From positions 1-64,000 of the forward strand of contig CAVYHX010000013.1 of assembly GCA_963768415.1 (NCBI GenBank): a DNA stretch of 64,000 nt, in the 5' to 3' direction. The translations under genes were made by a program, and so were the position numbers. Below, piece by piece: positions 45,055 through 53,760 of this stretch (positions within the stretch are counted from its first letter, which is position 1; each line of letters begins with the position of its first letter). The notes beneath the pieces were generated by a model. The model was not told where the DNA came from. It was given only the letters and a program-made list of their open reading frames with translations, and made no database searches. The stretch comes from CAVYHX01 sp963768415 (GTDB taxonomy: Bacteria; Pseudomonadota; Gammaproteobacteria; UBA9214).

Positions 45055-45136
45055 CGAAGATTGCTTCGCTGGCCGCTCCCGGCTCCCGGCCCCCCGCGGC
45101 ACTTGTACCTCCATGTACATCGTGCTCGCAATGACG
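45055..45136. repeat. ATTGCGAGG-type interspersed repeat, copy beside the transporter
   Basis: About 80 bases (GATTGCTTCGCTGGCCGCTCC...CTCGCAATGACGA) recur, with a few changes, on the other side of the transporter at 46464-46602. The family also occurs near 796 and 62192. It includes a Cys-Gly-like GCGGCACTTGTACCTCCATG segment. Confidence 0.75.
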
Positions 45137-45144
45137 ACTGGGCT

Positions 45145-46407
45145 TTATACCTTCTCCAGCTTGCGCAGACTGTTGGGCAGCAGGTGAAAATCGGCCAGGC
45201 CGGCCACCAGCGCGCTGGCAATACTGGCCTCCTCTTCGTAGACCATCTTGTAGTACTGGACCTTCATGGTCAGCGCGCTGCCGAGGATGATGGCGCCCAG
45301 GGTGACGAAGGCGCCGAGGGCCAGGGTGGAGACGCCGGTGATGCCCTGGCCGATGGTGCAGCCCATGGCAAGCACGCCGCCGAAGCCCATGAGGATGGCA
45401 CCGATGAAGTGGCTGGCGAAGTCACCCACGGAGCTGAACCACTCGAAGCGGAAACTGCGGCTGAGCAGCGACCACAGCAGCGACCCGGCGAGCACGCCGA
45501 GGAAGGCCATGACGCCGAAGGTGAGCAAGGCCTTGTCGAAGCCGCGCGCGGCATAGTCGAGCGTCTGTCCCATTGGGTTGATGAAGGTGAACGATTGTGG
45601 ACTCAACGACCGCCCTTGCGCGGGCTTGCCCTTCTCCGAATCCGCCAGCATGTCCCATTCGGCGTAGTAACCACCGAGCGACAGCAGGTCTCCGTCAGCA
45701 TCGATCTGCACATTGCTGGTGACATACCAGGCAGCGAGCACGGCCAGGCCGACGGCCAGTCCGCCGAGGATGTTGTCGAGGCTGCCGCGAAAATCCGCGG
45801 ACTTGAACACGAACCCTAACAGGAACAGGCCGAGCAACCCGCCGATGACGAGGCGTGCTGTGGCAACGGACTCACCGCCAAGCAGGCTGCCGAGGTCCTG
45901 GCTGACGCCGAGATCGATGGACAGCGGTCGGATCCAGTCATAGAACAATACGGTGAACAGTGTCTTGTCGCTGTCCGGGAACGGATTGATCATGAAATAG
46001 GCGATCACGCCGATGATCAGCATTACCATGATGGACTTGAGATTACCGCCACCGATGCGGATCAGGCACTTGTTGCCGCAACCGCTCGCCAGCGTCATGC
46101 CGATGCCGAACAGCAGGCCACCGATGAGGTTCTCCGCCAGCAGCAGGTTGCCACCGCGGTACGGCGGGAAAGCATTTCCCGGTGCGGCCTTGCCGAAGTA
46201 TTCGAGCACCACCACACCGATGACCGCCACGGCAATGGCCAGCATCCAGGCGCGGAAGCGGCCGAAATCCCCTATATTGACCATATCGGACACGGCGCCC
46301 ATGGTGCAGAAGTTGGTCTTGTTCACCAGCGCACCCATGACGAGCGCGATACCGAAGGTGGACCAGAGGAAGAAGGACTGGGCGGTGATGAAACTTTCAA
46401 AAGTCAT
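45145..46407 (-). CDS. YeeE/YedE-family sulfur transporter
   Basis: A 420-residue inner membrane protein with about nine transmembrane helices. The key Cys residues of the thiosulfate-uptake family are visible: NFCTMG near the N-terminus, ASGCGNKC in the middle and AMGCTIGQGITG near the end. Relatives move thiosulfate or sulfide-level sulfur across the membrane through Cys-lined channels. A partner TusA-like gene is not adjacent. It is flanked on both sides by the same interspersed repeat. Confidence 0.9.
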   Translation of the reverse strand: MTFESFITAQSFFLWSTFGIALVMGALVNKTNFCTMGAVSDMVNIGDFGRFRAWMLAIAVAVIGVVVLEYFGKAAPGNAFPPYRGGNLLLAENLIGGLLFGIGMTLASGCGNKCLIRIGGGNLKSIMVMLIIGVIAYFMINPFPDSDKTLFTVLFYDWIRPLSIDLGVSQDLGSLLGGESVATARLVIGGLLGLFLLGFVFKSADFRGSLDNILGGLAVGLAVLAAWYVTSNVQIDADGDLLSLGGYYAEWDMLADSEKGKPAQGRSLSPQSFTFINPMGQTLDYAARGFDKALLTFGVMAFLGVLAGSLLWSLLSRSFRFEWFSSVGDFASHFIGAILMGFGGVLAMGCTIGQGITGVSTLALGAFVTLGAIILGSALTMKVQYYKMVYEEEASIASALVAGLADFHLLPNSLRKLEKV

Positions 46408-46463
46408 TTTATCTCCCCGGACTATGCGGCCGGATAGTAAATGTTATGGAAACTCAAATTCGT

Positions 46464-46602
46464 TGTCATTGCGAGGAACGAAGTGACGAAGCAATCTCTA
46501 GACGACTGATGCTCTGCCGGAAGATTGCCACGCTTACCGCTCCCGGCTTCCTGCCTCCCGCGGCACTTGTACCTCCATGTACATCGCGCTCGCAATGACA
46601 GG
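46464..46602. repeat. ATTGCGAGG-type interspersed repeat, second copy at the transporter
   Basis: GTCATTGCGAGGAACGAAG begins the block, which then matches the copy at 45055-45136 through the GGCACTTGTACCTCCATG segment to CTCGCAATGACAGG. Both copies have the same orientation and so bracket the transporter as a direct repeat. Confidence 0.75.
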
Positions 46603-46650
46603 ACGTATCGTTTAATCAGGGCTTCCTGTGTAATTCTAGCGAGTTACCGC

Positions 46651-47334
46651 TCAACCCGCCAGCGACGGGCGATAGCGCGTTGGATCCGCGACTCCGGCTT
46701 CATGGAATCCCGCGGCGCGCAGCCGGCAGGCATCGCATACCCCGCAGGCGCGGCCTTCACTATCGGCGCTGTAACAGGACACTGTGGCGGCGTAATCGAC
46801 ACCCAGACGCAGGCCTTCGCGGATGATATCCGCCTTGCTCATGTGGATGAGCGGGGCATTCACCCGGAAGTCCCCGCCCTCGACGCCGCCCTTGGTGGCC
46901 AGCCGCGCCAGCCGCTCAAAGGCCTCGATGTACTCCGGCCGGCAGTCCGGGTAACCGGAATAATCGACGGCATTCACGCCGATAAACAGGTCCCACGCGC
47001 CCAGCACCTCCGCCCAGCCCAGCGCCAGTGACAGGAACACGGTGTTACGCGCCGGGACGTAGGTCACCGGGATACCCGCGGTCGGCTGCTCGGGCACCGC
47101 GATGGCGGCATCTGTCAGGGCGGAACCGCCGACTTCGCCCAGGCCGATATGCATGGTGCGGTGTTCGCACACGCCCTGCGCACGGGCGATGCCTTGCGCG
47201 GCGACCAGTTCGGCATCATGGCGCTGACCATAGTCGAGGCTGAGGGCATAGCAGTCGTAGCCCTGTTCGCGGGCCAGTGCCAGGGTGGTGGCGGAGTCGA
47301 GACCACCGGAGAGGAGGATGACGGCTTTGGGCAT
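46651..47334 (-). CDS. queC: 7-cyano-7-deazaguanine synthase
   Basis: A 227-residue enzyme that converts 7-carboxy-7-deazaguanine to preQ0 with ATP and ammonia in queuosine synthesis. The PP-loop SGGLDSATT (9-17) and the C-terminal zinc-binding Cys set (CYSADSEGRACGVCDACR) are present. It works after QueE, encoded on the same strand upstream, but an 85-bp tandem array of about 1 kb separates the two. Confidence 0.96.
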   Translation of the reverse strand: MPKAVILLSGGLDSATTLALAREQGYDCYALSLDYGQRHDAELVAAQGIARAQGVCEHRTMHIGLGEVGGSALTDAAIAVPEQPTAGIPVTYVPARNTVFLSLALGWAEVLGAWDLFIGVNAVDYSGYPDCRPEYIEAFERLARLATKGGVEGGDFRVNAPLIHMSKADIIREGLRLGVDYAATVSCYSADSEGRACGVCDACRLRAAGFHEAGVADPTRYRPSLAG

Positions 47335-47384
47335 GGGGGGAGTGTAATTGTTTTGGTGGTTATAAAAAAATTAGCGGTTCTTGC

Positions 47385-48370
47385 CATCGCGGCCAGGAGG
47401 CCGCTCCCACAGGTGGCGATAGAAATCATTGTGGGAGCGCCGTCCTTCGGCGCGATTGTTAGGGAAAACCATCGCGGCCAGGAGGCCGCTCCCACAGGTG
47501 GTGATAGAAATCATTGTGGGAGCGCCGTCCTTCGGCGCGATTGTTAGGGAAAACCATCGCGGCCAGGAGGCCGCTCCCACAGGTGGTGATAGAACACGTC
47601 ACCCTGTGGGAGCGCCGTCCTTCGGCGCGATTGTTAGGGAAAACCATCGCGGCCAGGGGGCCGCTCCCACAGGTGGCGATAGAAATCATTGTGGGAGCGC
47701 CGTCCTTCGGCGCGATTGTTAGGGAAAACCATCGCGGCCAGGAGGCCGCTCCCACAGGTGGTGATAGAAACCACTGTGGGAGCGCCGTCCTTCGGCGCGA
47801 TTGTTAGGGAAAACCATCGCGGCCAGGAGGCCGCTCCCACAGGTGGTGATAGAAACCACTGTGGGAGCGCCGTCCTTCGGCGCGATTGTTAGGGAAAACC
47901 ATCGCGGCCAGGAGGCCGCTCCCACAGGTGGCGATAGAAACCACTGTGGGAGCGCCGTCCTTCGGCGCGATTGTTAGGGAAAACCATCGCGGCCAGGAGG
48001 CCGCTCCCACAGGTGGCGATAGAAACCACTGTGGGAGCGCCGTCCTTCGGCGCGATTGTTAGGGAAAACCATCGCGGCCAGGGGGCCGCTCCCACAGGTG
48101 GCGATAGAAACCACTGTGGGAGCGCCGTCCTTCGGCGCGATTGTTAGGGAAAACCATCGCGGCCAGGAGGCCGCTCCCACAGGTGATGATAGAAAACACT
48201 GTGGGAGCGCCGTCCTTCGGCGCGATTGTTAGGGAAAACCATCGCGGCCAGGAGGCCGCTCCCACAGGTGATGATAAGAAAACACTGTGGGAGACCCGAT
48301 CCTGGGCGAAGCGCCGGGCGCAAGCGCCGTCCTTCGGCGCGATTGTTACGGGAACCCTCGCGTCCGGAAG
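47385..48370. repeat. 85-bp REP-doublet tandem array, 11 units
   Basis: Units start at 47385, 47470, 47555, 47645, 47730, 47815, 47900, 47985, 48070, 48155 and 48240; ten of the spacings are 85 bases and one is 90. Each holds GGCCAGGAGGCC and GCGCCGTCCTTCGGCGC hairpins plus complementary GCTCCCAC/GTGGGAGC tips. Units differ mainly at a four- to ten-base stretch (AGAAATCATT, AGAAACCACT and so on). The last unit is degenerate. Reading frames through it are products of the repeat, not genes. Confidence 0.97.
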
Positions 48371-48414
48371 ATCGCTCCTGCTGGGTTAATAAATCACTCA
48401 AGCTGCATGGAATA

Positions 48415-49065
48415 TTATTTACCCGGCACGTTGCCCCACAGGTATTTGTGCAGCTGCAGTTGCAGCCGGACGGGCAGCTGGTCATGCAGGATCCAGTCGG
48501 CGAGTTCGGTGGCATCCTGCTGACCGTAGCTCGGGGACAGCAGGATTTCACAACGATTAAGGAGTTGACGGTCGCGGATGACCTCCTTCGCCCACTCGTA
48601 ATCGGCGCGGTCGCAGATGACGAACTTGAGCTGGTCGTGTGGCCCGAGGTGCGCAAGGTTCTCGTAGCGATTGCGCTCCATTTCCCCGGAGCCCGGTGTC
48701 TTCAGGTCCATCACCTTGATCACGCGTGGATCGACAGCGGCAATATCCAGCGCACCACTGGTCTCCAGCGATACATGGTAACCGGCATCCGCGAGTGATA
48801 TCAGCAGTGGCAGGCAATTCTTCTGGGCCAGCGGCTCGCCGCCGGTGACGGTGACATAGCGGGTGTCATACGCCTTTATGCGGCTGTGGATCCCGGTCAG
48901 CGTCATCCACTCCCCGCCGGTGAAGGCATACTCGGTGTCGCAATAACCACAACGCAGCGGGCACCCGGTGAGGCGCACGAACACCGTCGGGCAGCCGACG
49001 GTTGTGGACTCGCCCTGCAGGGAGAAGAAGATCTCGGTGATGCGCAGCTGGTCGGGTTGGGGCAT
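48415..49065 (-). CDS. queE: 7-carboxy-7-deazaguanine synthase (radical SAM)
   Basis: A 216-residue radical-SAM enzyme of queuosine synthesis that forms the deazapurine ring. The [4Fe-4S]-binding motif CPLRCGYC (about residues 35-42) lies after FFSLQGES, and GGEPLAQ follows. It lies in the conserved order queE-queC with the Tol-Pal genes upstream. Confidence 0.95.
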   Translation of the reverse strand: MPQPDQLRITEIFFSLQGESTTVGCPTVFVRLTGCPLRCGYCDTEYAFTGGEWMTLTGIHSRIKAYDTRYVTVTGGEPLAQKNCLPLLISLADAGYHVSLETSGALDIAAVDPRVIKVMDLKTPGSGEMERNRYENLAHLGPHDQLKFVICDRADYEWAKEVIRDRQLLNRCEILLSPSYGQQDATELADWILHDQLPVRLQLQLHKYLWGNVPGK

Positions 49066-49157
49066 GAGGTGAATGGTAATACAAGCGCACGGGTAAATAA
49101 CCGCCTGAGGAGCAGGGTCAAGAGAATTTGCAATCGATGATTTTTAAATGATGCTAC

Positions 49158-49251
49158 CTGTAGGAGTACCCGATTAAGCGCCGGGCATAAACGCCGCCCT
49201 TCGGCGCGATTGGTGGTTAAAACTATCGCGGCCAGGAGGCCGCTCCTACAG
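49158..49251. repeat. Single REP doublet of the 85-bp family, upstream of queE
   Basis: CTGTAGGAGTACCC and facing GGAGGCCGCTCCTACAG form the outer stem. The inside contains AAGCGCCGGGCATAAACGCCG, an extended version of the hairpin seen in the degenerate last unit of the array. Confidence 0.75.
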
Positions 49252-49355
49252 GGGAATCTGTTTAGATTATTTGTGGACCTAATGCCCTTCCTTTTTCATT
49301 CGCTGCAGGCGCTCCTCGGCCAGGAGGCCGCTCCTGCGGAATCGTAGGTTCCGGC

Positions 49356-50192
49356 CTAGTGCCCTTCCTGTTTCATTCGCTGCAGGCGCTCCTCGGCCAG
49401 GCGGGCAGGCGTGCTGCCAGGATACGTCTCGACCACGCCGGTCAATGCCGTGCGGGCTGCATCCCAGTCTTTCAGCTCGTAGTGGATGAAACCCGTCTTC
49501 AGGCGGCTATCGGGCAGTTTGGTGCTTTGCGGGTGATCAACCGCCAGCTGCGCGAACACCGCCAGGGCAGCATCAAAGTCACGTGTCACGTAATAGGTCT
49601 CGCCCAGCCAGTAACTGGCGTTGCCGGCATATTGACTGCCTGGATGACTGGTCAGGAACTTCTTGAAGGCCTGTGCCGCGTCCGCATAGCGGCCTTCACG
49701 CAGGATCGCGAGTGCCGCATCGTACTCGAGCTTTTCTCCCGCCACGGCGGGGGTTGCAACGACCGGCTGCCGGGGACTGGGCGGCGCGACCGGCGTACCA
49801 CCGGCAGGCACTGATCTGACCGGGGTACCCGTGGCAGGGGCGGGTGTAATCGGCATGGCGCCGGCAGTCGGTGGCGGCACAACACCCGGGACGGATTGCG
49901 ACTCGAGCTGTTGCAGGCGCCGGTCCATGTCCAGGTATAACTCCCTCTGGCGGCGTTGCATGTCGTCCAGCGTATGCGTCTGCACCTCCAGATCACCGTG
50001 CAGCCGCTGGAAATCGCGCTGCAGCTGGTCGATGCGGTTCAGCATATCCATCATCCCGCGGGAATCCAGTTTGCGTTCGAGGCTGTCGAGCCGCGCCTGG
50101 GTTGTGGCATCCGCGGCAATGGCCGCCTGGGTCGTGACGACTGTGCATGCAAACAGGGCCGCCGCGGCAACCAGTGGTAACTTGCCGATCAT
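49356..50192 (-). CDS. cpoB: Cell division coordinator CpoB (YbgF)
   Basis: A 278-residue periplasmic protein with a signal peptide (MIGKLPLVAAAALFAC...AIAA), a coiled-coil trimerisation region (about 35-90), a Pro/Thr-rich linker and C-terminal TPR repeats (EYDAALAILREGRYADAAQAF...). It links Tol-Pal to septal peptidoglycan synthesis. The ATG at 50192 is chosen because it starts the signal peptide and follows the pal stop by ten bases. Confidence 0.95.
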   Translation of the reverse strand: MIGKLPLVAAAALFACTVVTTQAAIAADATTQARLDSLERKLDSRGMMDMLNRIDQLQRDFQRLHGDLEVQTHTLDDMQRRQRELYLDMDRRLQQLESQSVPGVVPPPTAGAMPITPAPATGTPVRSVPAGGTPVAPPSPRQPVVATPAVAGEKLEYDAALAILREGRYADAAQAFKKFLTSHPGSQYAGNASYWLGETYYVTRDFDAALAVFAQLAVDHPQSTKLPDSRLKTGFIHYELKDWDAARTALTGVVETYPGSTPARLAEERLQRMKQEGH

Positions 50193-50202
50193 GGCGCGCA
50201 AC

Positions 50203-50751
50203 CTAGTAGACGATCTGGACACGGCGGTTCAGCCGCCATGCAGTTTCACTTTGTCCTTCCGCGGCCGGCTTTTCCTCACCGTAACTGATAGTGGTGATCT
50301 GCCGGTATGGGGCACCGTTCAGTTCCAGCAACCGGCGGACTGAATCGGCACGCCGGTCGCCGAGGGCGATATTGTATTCACGCGATCCGCGTTCATCGGT
50401 ATGACCCTCGAGTGCCATGATCGCATCGCTGTTGGCTGCCAGGTAAGCGGCATGCGCAGCCAGTATGTCCTGACTGTCGGCCGTAACTTCCGCGCTGTCA
50501 TATTCGAAGTAAATGACGCGGCGCGAAAGCAGGCTGTTCGGATCATTCAATGCCGCGGCGGAAAAATCGGTTGCTCCGGCCGCGCCGCTCGTGACAGCAC
50601 CGCCGGTACCTCCAGCGCCCCCGCCGAGGACAGTGCCACGGTCCTCGACCACAACACCGCTGCCGTCGGATTTCGGGACACCCGTTGAACTGCAGCCGGA
50701 CAGGAGAGCAATCAATGCCACTGCTATCAACCTGTTCATGTTCAATTTCAT
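50203..50751 (-). CDS. pal: Peptidoglycan-associated lipoprotein
   Basis: A 182-residue outer membrane lipoprotein (lipobox LLSGC near residue 20) with a C-terminal OmpA domain (VIYFEYDSAEV, ALEGHTDERGSREYNIALGDRRADSVRRLL) that binds peptidoglycan. The ATG at 50751 follows GGGAG at about eight bases. It is the penultimate gene of the Tol-Pal operon. Confidence 0.97.
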   Translation of the reverse strand: MKLNMNRLIAVALIALLSGCSSTGVPKSDGSGVVVEDRGTVLGGGAGGTGGAVTSGAAGATDFSAAALNDPNSLLSRRVIYFEYDSAEVTADSQDILAAHAAYLAANSDAIMALEGHTDERGSREYNIALGDRRADSVRRLLELNGAPYRQITTISYGEEKPAAEGQSETAWRLNRRVQIVY

Positions 50752-50799
50752 CACTCTACTCCCTGGTTATGGAACACGCTGTTCGAATCTGTTAACCCG

Positions 50800-52098
50800 T
50801 CACTGTTTATCGTATGGCGACCAGACGGGCTCGCGGACATTACCAGCTGTCAGCGACAGGCGCTGGCGGAACCGGCCATCTACGGAGACGGCCGCCAGCA
50901 CCTCGCGGTTACCCGCGCCTGTGGCATAGATAATCATACTGCCATTGGGCGAGAAACTGGGTGACTCGTCCTGACTCCCGTCGGTTATTACCTGGAATAC
51001 CCCGCTATCCAGATCAAGGACCGCAATCCGGTACCTGCTCCCTGCGCCATGCACCATAGCAAGTTTGCGCCCATCCGGCGAGACGTCGGCACCCGCATTA
51101 TAATTGCCTTCGAACGTCACCCTGCGGGCCTCCCCGCCCGAGGAGGCGATACGGTACAGCTGGGGAGAGCCGCCACGGTTCGAGGTAAAGTACAGCGTCT
51201 TGCCGTCCGGGGCCCAGGCCGGCTCGGTATCGATAGCGGCATTATTGGTCAGACGCTTTAATGCCCTGCTGTTCAGGTCCATAACATAGATTTCCGCATT
51301 GCCGTCCCGTGACAGGGTCAGGGCGATACGCTGATTATCCGGCGACCAGGCCGGAGCACCGTTGATACCCTCGAAGGCGGCCAGCTTGCGGCGTACTCCG
51401 GTAGCCACGTTCTGCTCATATATCTCCGCTGCCTTGTTCTCGAAGGTCACATAGGCCACCTGTTTGGCATCCACTGACCAGCTGGGCGACATCAAGGGCT
51501 GATTTGACTTCAAAATCGTCTGTGGATTGTAGCCATCCGAGTCTGCAACCAACAGGGTAAATAACTTGTTCTCGTTTCTCCCGGTCGTGGTGATATAGGC
51601 AATCCGGGTATTGAAAGCGCCGCGTTCACCGGTCAACTGCTCGAAGATCAGATCGCTGATATGGTGAGCCACACGCCGCAGGTCCTTGCCACTGGCCGGG
51701 AAACTGTATCCGGCCAACTGTTTGTTGCGGTATACATCGAATAGCTGATACTGCACGGCATACTGCCCGGCGCCGGTCTCCCTGATCTGCCCGATCACCA
51801 GGTTATCGACATTCACCATGCGCCAGTTGTGAAACTGCACCTCTTCGCCGCTCGTGGGATGCGCGACCAGGTCCTGGTCACGCAGTGGCGTAAAGCGGCC
51901 ACTGCGAGCCAGATCAGCGGAAATAATCGCCGCGATATTCTCCGGTGCGTCCGCGCCCGGACCATTCCAGCCGAACGGCACCACGGCAATCGGCAGCGCG
52001 CCTTCGATGCCCTGGGTGATTTCAATTGTCAGGGCGGCATTCGCCGTCCCGGTAAATACCAGCAGGCTGAACAGTATTGCGCGATAGTAGTTTTTCAT
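50800..52098 (-). CDS. tolB: Tol-Pal system protein TolB
   Basis: A 432-residue periplasmic beta-propeller protein. It has a signal peptide (MKNYYRAILFSLLVFTGTANA), a TolB N-terminal domain (IAVVPFGWNG), then WD40-like PD40 repeats (APAWSPDNQRIALTLS, EPAWAPDGKTLYFTS, GADVSPDGRKLAMVH and others). The start is at 52098; the open frame extends upstream only through repeat DNA. Confidence 0.97.
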   Translation of the reverse strand: MKNYYRAILFSLLVFTGTANAALTIEITQGIEGALPIAVVPFGWNGPGADAPENIAAIISADLARSGRFTPLRDQDLVAHPTSGEEVQFHNWRMVNVDNLVIGQIRETGAGQYAVQYQLFDVYRNKQLAGYSFPASGKDLRRVAHHISDLIFEQLTGERGAFNTRIAYITTTGRNENKLFTLLVADSDGYNPQTILKSNQPLMSPSWSVDAKQVAYVTFENKAAEIYEQNVATGVRRKLAAFEGINGAPAWSPDNQRIALTLSRDGNAEIYVMDLNSRALKRLTNNAAIDTEPAWAPDGKTLYFTSNRGGSPQLYRIASSGGEARRVTFEGNYNAGADVSPDGRKLAMVHGAGSRYRIAVLDLDSGVFQVITDGSQDESPSFSPNGSMIIYATGAGNREVLAAVSVDGRFRQRLSLTAGNVREPVWSPYDKQ

Positions 52099-52418
52099 AT
52101 GCTTCGGGTACCTTAACTGCAGTTGTAAAGAAATACAGGTTAATGCGGTTACTTCATAGATCAGGTTGTTGTGCCTGATGGGCGCGCTGCGCTTCGCCCA
52201 TCCTGCGTAAAATGGCAATTCTCGTTGTGCCTGATGGGCGCGCTGCGCTTTGCCCATCCTGCGTAAAATGGCAATTCTCGTTGTGCCTGATGGGCGCGCT
52301 GCGCTTTGCCCATCCTGCGGGATATGCCATTTCATGTAGGTTGGGCGAAGGAACGCAGTGACGCGCCCAACATAGCTGTGCCTTGACCATCCTTCGTTTC
52401 AGGTCTGAATACCCTCCA
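52099..52418. repeat. 56-bp direct repeats between tolA and tolB
   Basis: A unit starting GTTGTGCCTGATGGGCG begins at 52168, 52224 and 52280 (56-base period, the third copy truncated). It contains the complementary pair GATGGGC and GCCCATC. A further inverted repeat GTTGGGCG...CGCGCCCAAC lies near 52340-52371. No gene is seen here. Confidence 0.88.
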
Positions 52419-53300
52419 TCAACTGGGTTTGAACACAAACCGTAAATCACGAAAATAACTGAACATGGCCGGATCTTTCGGTAATGGCAATGGCGCGGCC
52501 TTGTATACAGCGGTTTCGACCGAGCGATCGAAAACCGCATCACCGCTGCCCTTTATTACCTTCACACCCGCCACGTCACCACCGGGTATCAAGCTGACCT
52601 GCACCACACAGGACAGGCCCCGGGGACTGCCTGCCGGCCGCAGCCAGTTACGCGTAACCTTTTCCTGAATATAAGCCACATATTCCGATACCACTCCCTG
52701 CGCACGTTCCTCTTCCTGCTCGGCGGCCAGCTGCGCCTGCAGCGCCTGTTCCGCCTCACGCTGGCGGATGGCAGCCGCGGCCTTTTCCTTTGCCTCCTGT
52801 TCCGCTTTCAGCTTGGCCTCGGCCGCTGCCTTTTCCTTCGCGGCCAGCTCGGCCTTCTGTTTCTTCTCCGCCTCAGCCTTCTGCTTCGCGGCCAGCTCGG
52901 CCTTCTGTTTCTTCTCCGCCGCTGCCTTTTCCTTCACCGCCAGCTCGGCCTTGCGCTTCTTTTCCGCCTCAGCCTTCTGCTTCGCGGCCAGCTCGGCCTT
53001 CTGTTTCTTCTCCGCCGCTGCCTTTTCCTTCACCGCCAGCTCGGCCTTGCGCTTCTTTTCCGCCGCTGCCTTTTCCTGCGCAGCCAGCTCGGCCTTGCGC
53101 TTGTCCTCCGCCAGCTGGCGCTGTTTTGCGGTTGCCTCCAGTTGCTCGCTGTCGACGAGCCGGGCCTGGATCGGCTGACTCGCCGGCGTGGTGACCTTGG
53201 GTGTCCAGTCCAGGCTGATCACCAGCAATACCAGCAGCACCAGGTGCATCAGTACCGCGTACGTGACGGCACGGGGATTCTCGCGAATGGCCTGCCACAT
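52419..53300 (-). CDS. tolA: Tol-Pal system protein TolA
   Basis: A 293-residue protein: one N-terminal membrane helix (about 13-30), a long Ala/Lys/Glu helix with repeated AELAAKEKAAAEKK units (about 50-190), and a C-terminal globular domain (YVAYIQEKVTRNWLRP...FDRSVETAVYKAAPLPLP) that contacts Pal and TolB in the periplasm. Confidence 0.97.
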   Translation of the reverse strand: MWQAIRENPRAVTYAVLMHLVLLVLLVISLDWTPKVTTPASQPIQARLVDSEQLEATAKQRQLAEDKRKAELAAQEKAAAEKKRKAELAVKEKAAAEKKQKAELAAKQKAEAEKKRKAELAVKEKAAAEKKQKAELAAKQKAEAEKKQKAELAAKEKAAAEAKLKAEQEAKEKAAAAIRQREAEQALQAQLAAEQEEERAQGVVSEYVAYIQEKVTRNWLRPAGSPRGLSCVVQVSLIPGGDVAGVKVIKGSGDAVFDRSVETAVYKAAPLPLPKDPAMFSYFRDLRFVFKPS

Positions 53301-53308
53301 AGTAATGC

Positions 53309-53734
53309 CTAGTTTTCCGGAGGCTCCGTGACCAGGCCAACATTGGGCACGCCGGCCTGTTGCAGCAACACCATTGCCGCAACCACGGTACCGTAGTCCA
53401 CCGCATGATCACCCCGCACCAGCACACTCCGGTCGTGGCGCCGCCGGATTACGGCAGCGACCTTCTCCACCAGGGTTTCCGCGTCCACCGGATCATTCGG
53501 CGTAGTGCCGATATTGAGATACATGCGCCCCTCGGCATCGACATTCACTACCAGCGGTTCCTGTTGATCCGCGGGCAACACCTCGGCCGAGGCCTGCGGC
53601 AAATCGACCTTCACACCCTGTGTCAACAGCGGTGCCGTAATCATGAAGATGACCAGCATGACGAGCATGACATCGATATACGGCACGACGTTGATCTCGG
53701 CCATGGGTTTTTTGCGGATACGCTGCCGGGCCAT
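53309..53734 (-). CDS. tolR: Tol-Pal system protein TolR
   Basis: A 141-residue inner membrane protein of the ExbD/TolR family with one helix (YIDVMLVMLVIFMITAPLL) carrying the functional Asp (in YIDVML), and a periplasmic domain. With TolQ it forms the proton-driven motor. It starts nine bases upstream of tolA. Confidence 0.97.
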   Translation of the reverse strand: MARQRIRKKPMAEINVVPYIDVMLVMLVIFMITAPLLTQGVKVDLPQASAEVLPADQQEPLVVNVDAEGRMYLNIGTTPNDPVDAETLVEKVAAVIRRRHDRSVLVRGDHAVDYGTVVAAMVLLQQAGVPNVGLVTEPPEN

Positions 53735-53760
53735 GGTCTGTTCAATTCCGCCGGAAATAA

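Larger units (their letters stand above)
44732..45144. other. Intergenic region with tRNA-Lys and an interspersed repeat
   Basis: It contains the tRNA and its promoter, and an ATTGCGAGG-type repeat (45055-45136). An open frame that crosses it is antisense to the transporter gene and is not supported. Confidence 0.5.

Noticed and set aside
45022..45819. Ala/Glu/Gln-rich plus-strand frame over the transporter
   Set aside because: It is antisense to the YeeE gene, and its composition is the complement of hydrophobic helices.
47385..48370. Tandem array as a CRISPR locus
   Set aside because: The unit is 85 bp and contains no unique spacers. Units are identical through most of their length, and no cas genes are nearby.
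47429..48389. Many short open frames on both strands in the queC-queE gap
   Set aside because: They are generated by the 85-bp tandem repeat. Their lengths and sequences repeat with the unit and they have no ribosome sites.
52768..53194. Ser/Phe/Ala-rich and Pro/Ser-rich plus-strand frames over tolA
   Set aside because: They are complements of the Ala/Lys/Glu repeat in TolA.
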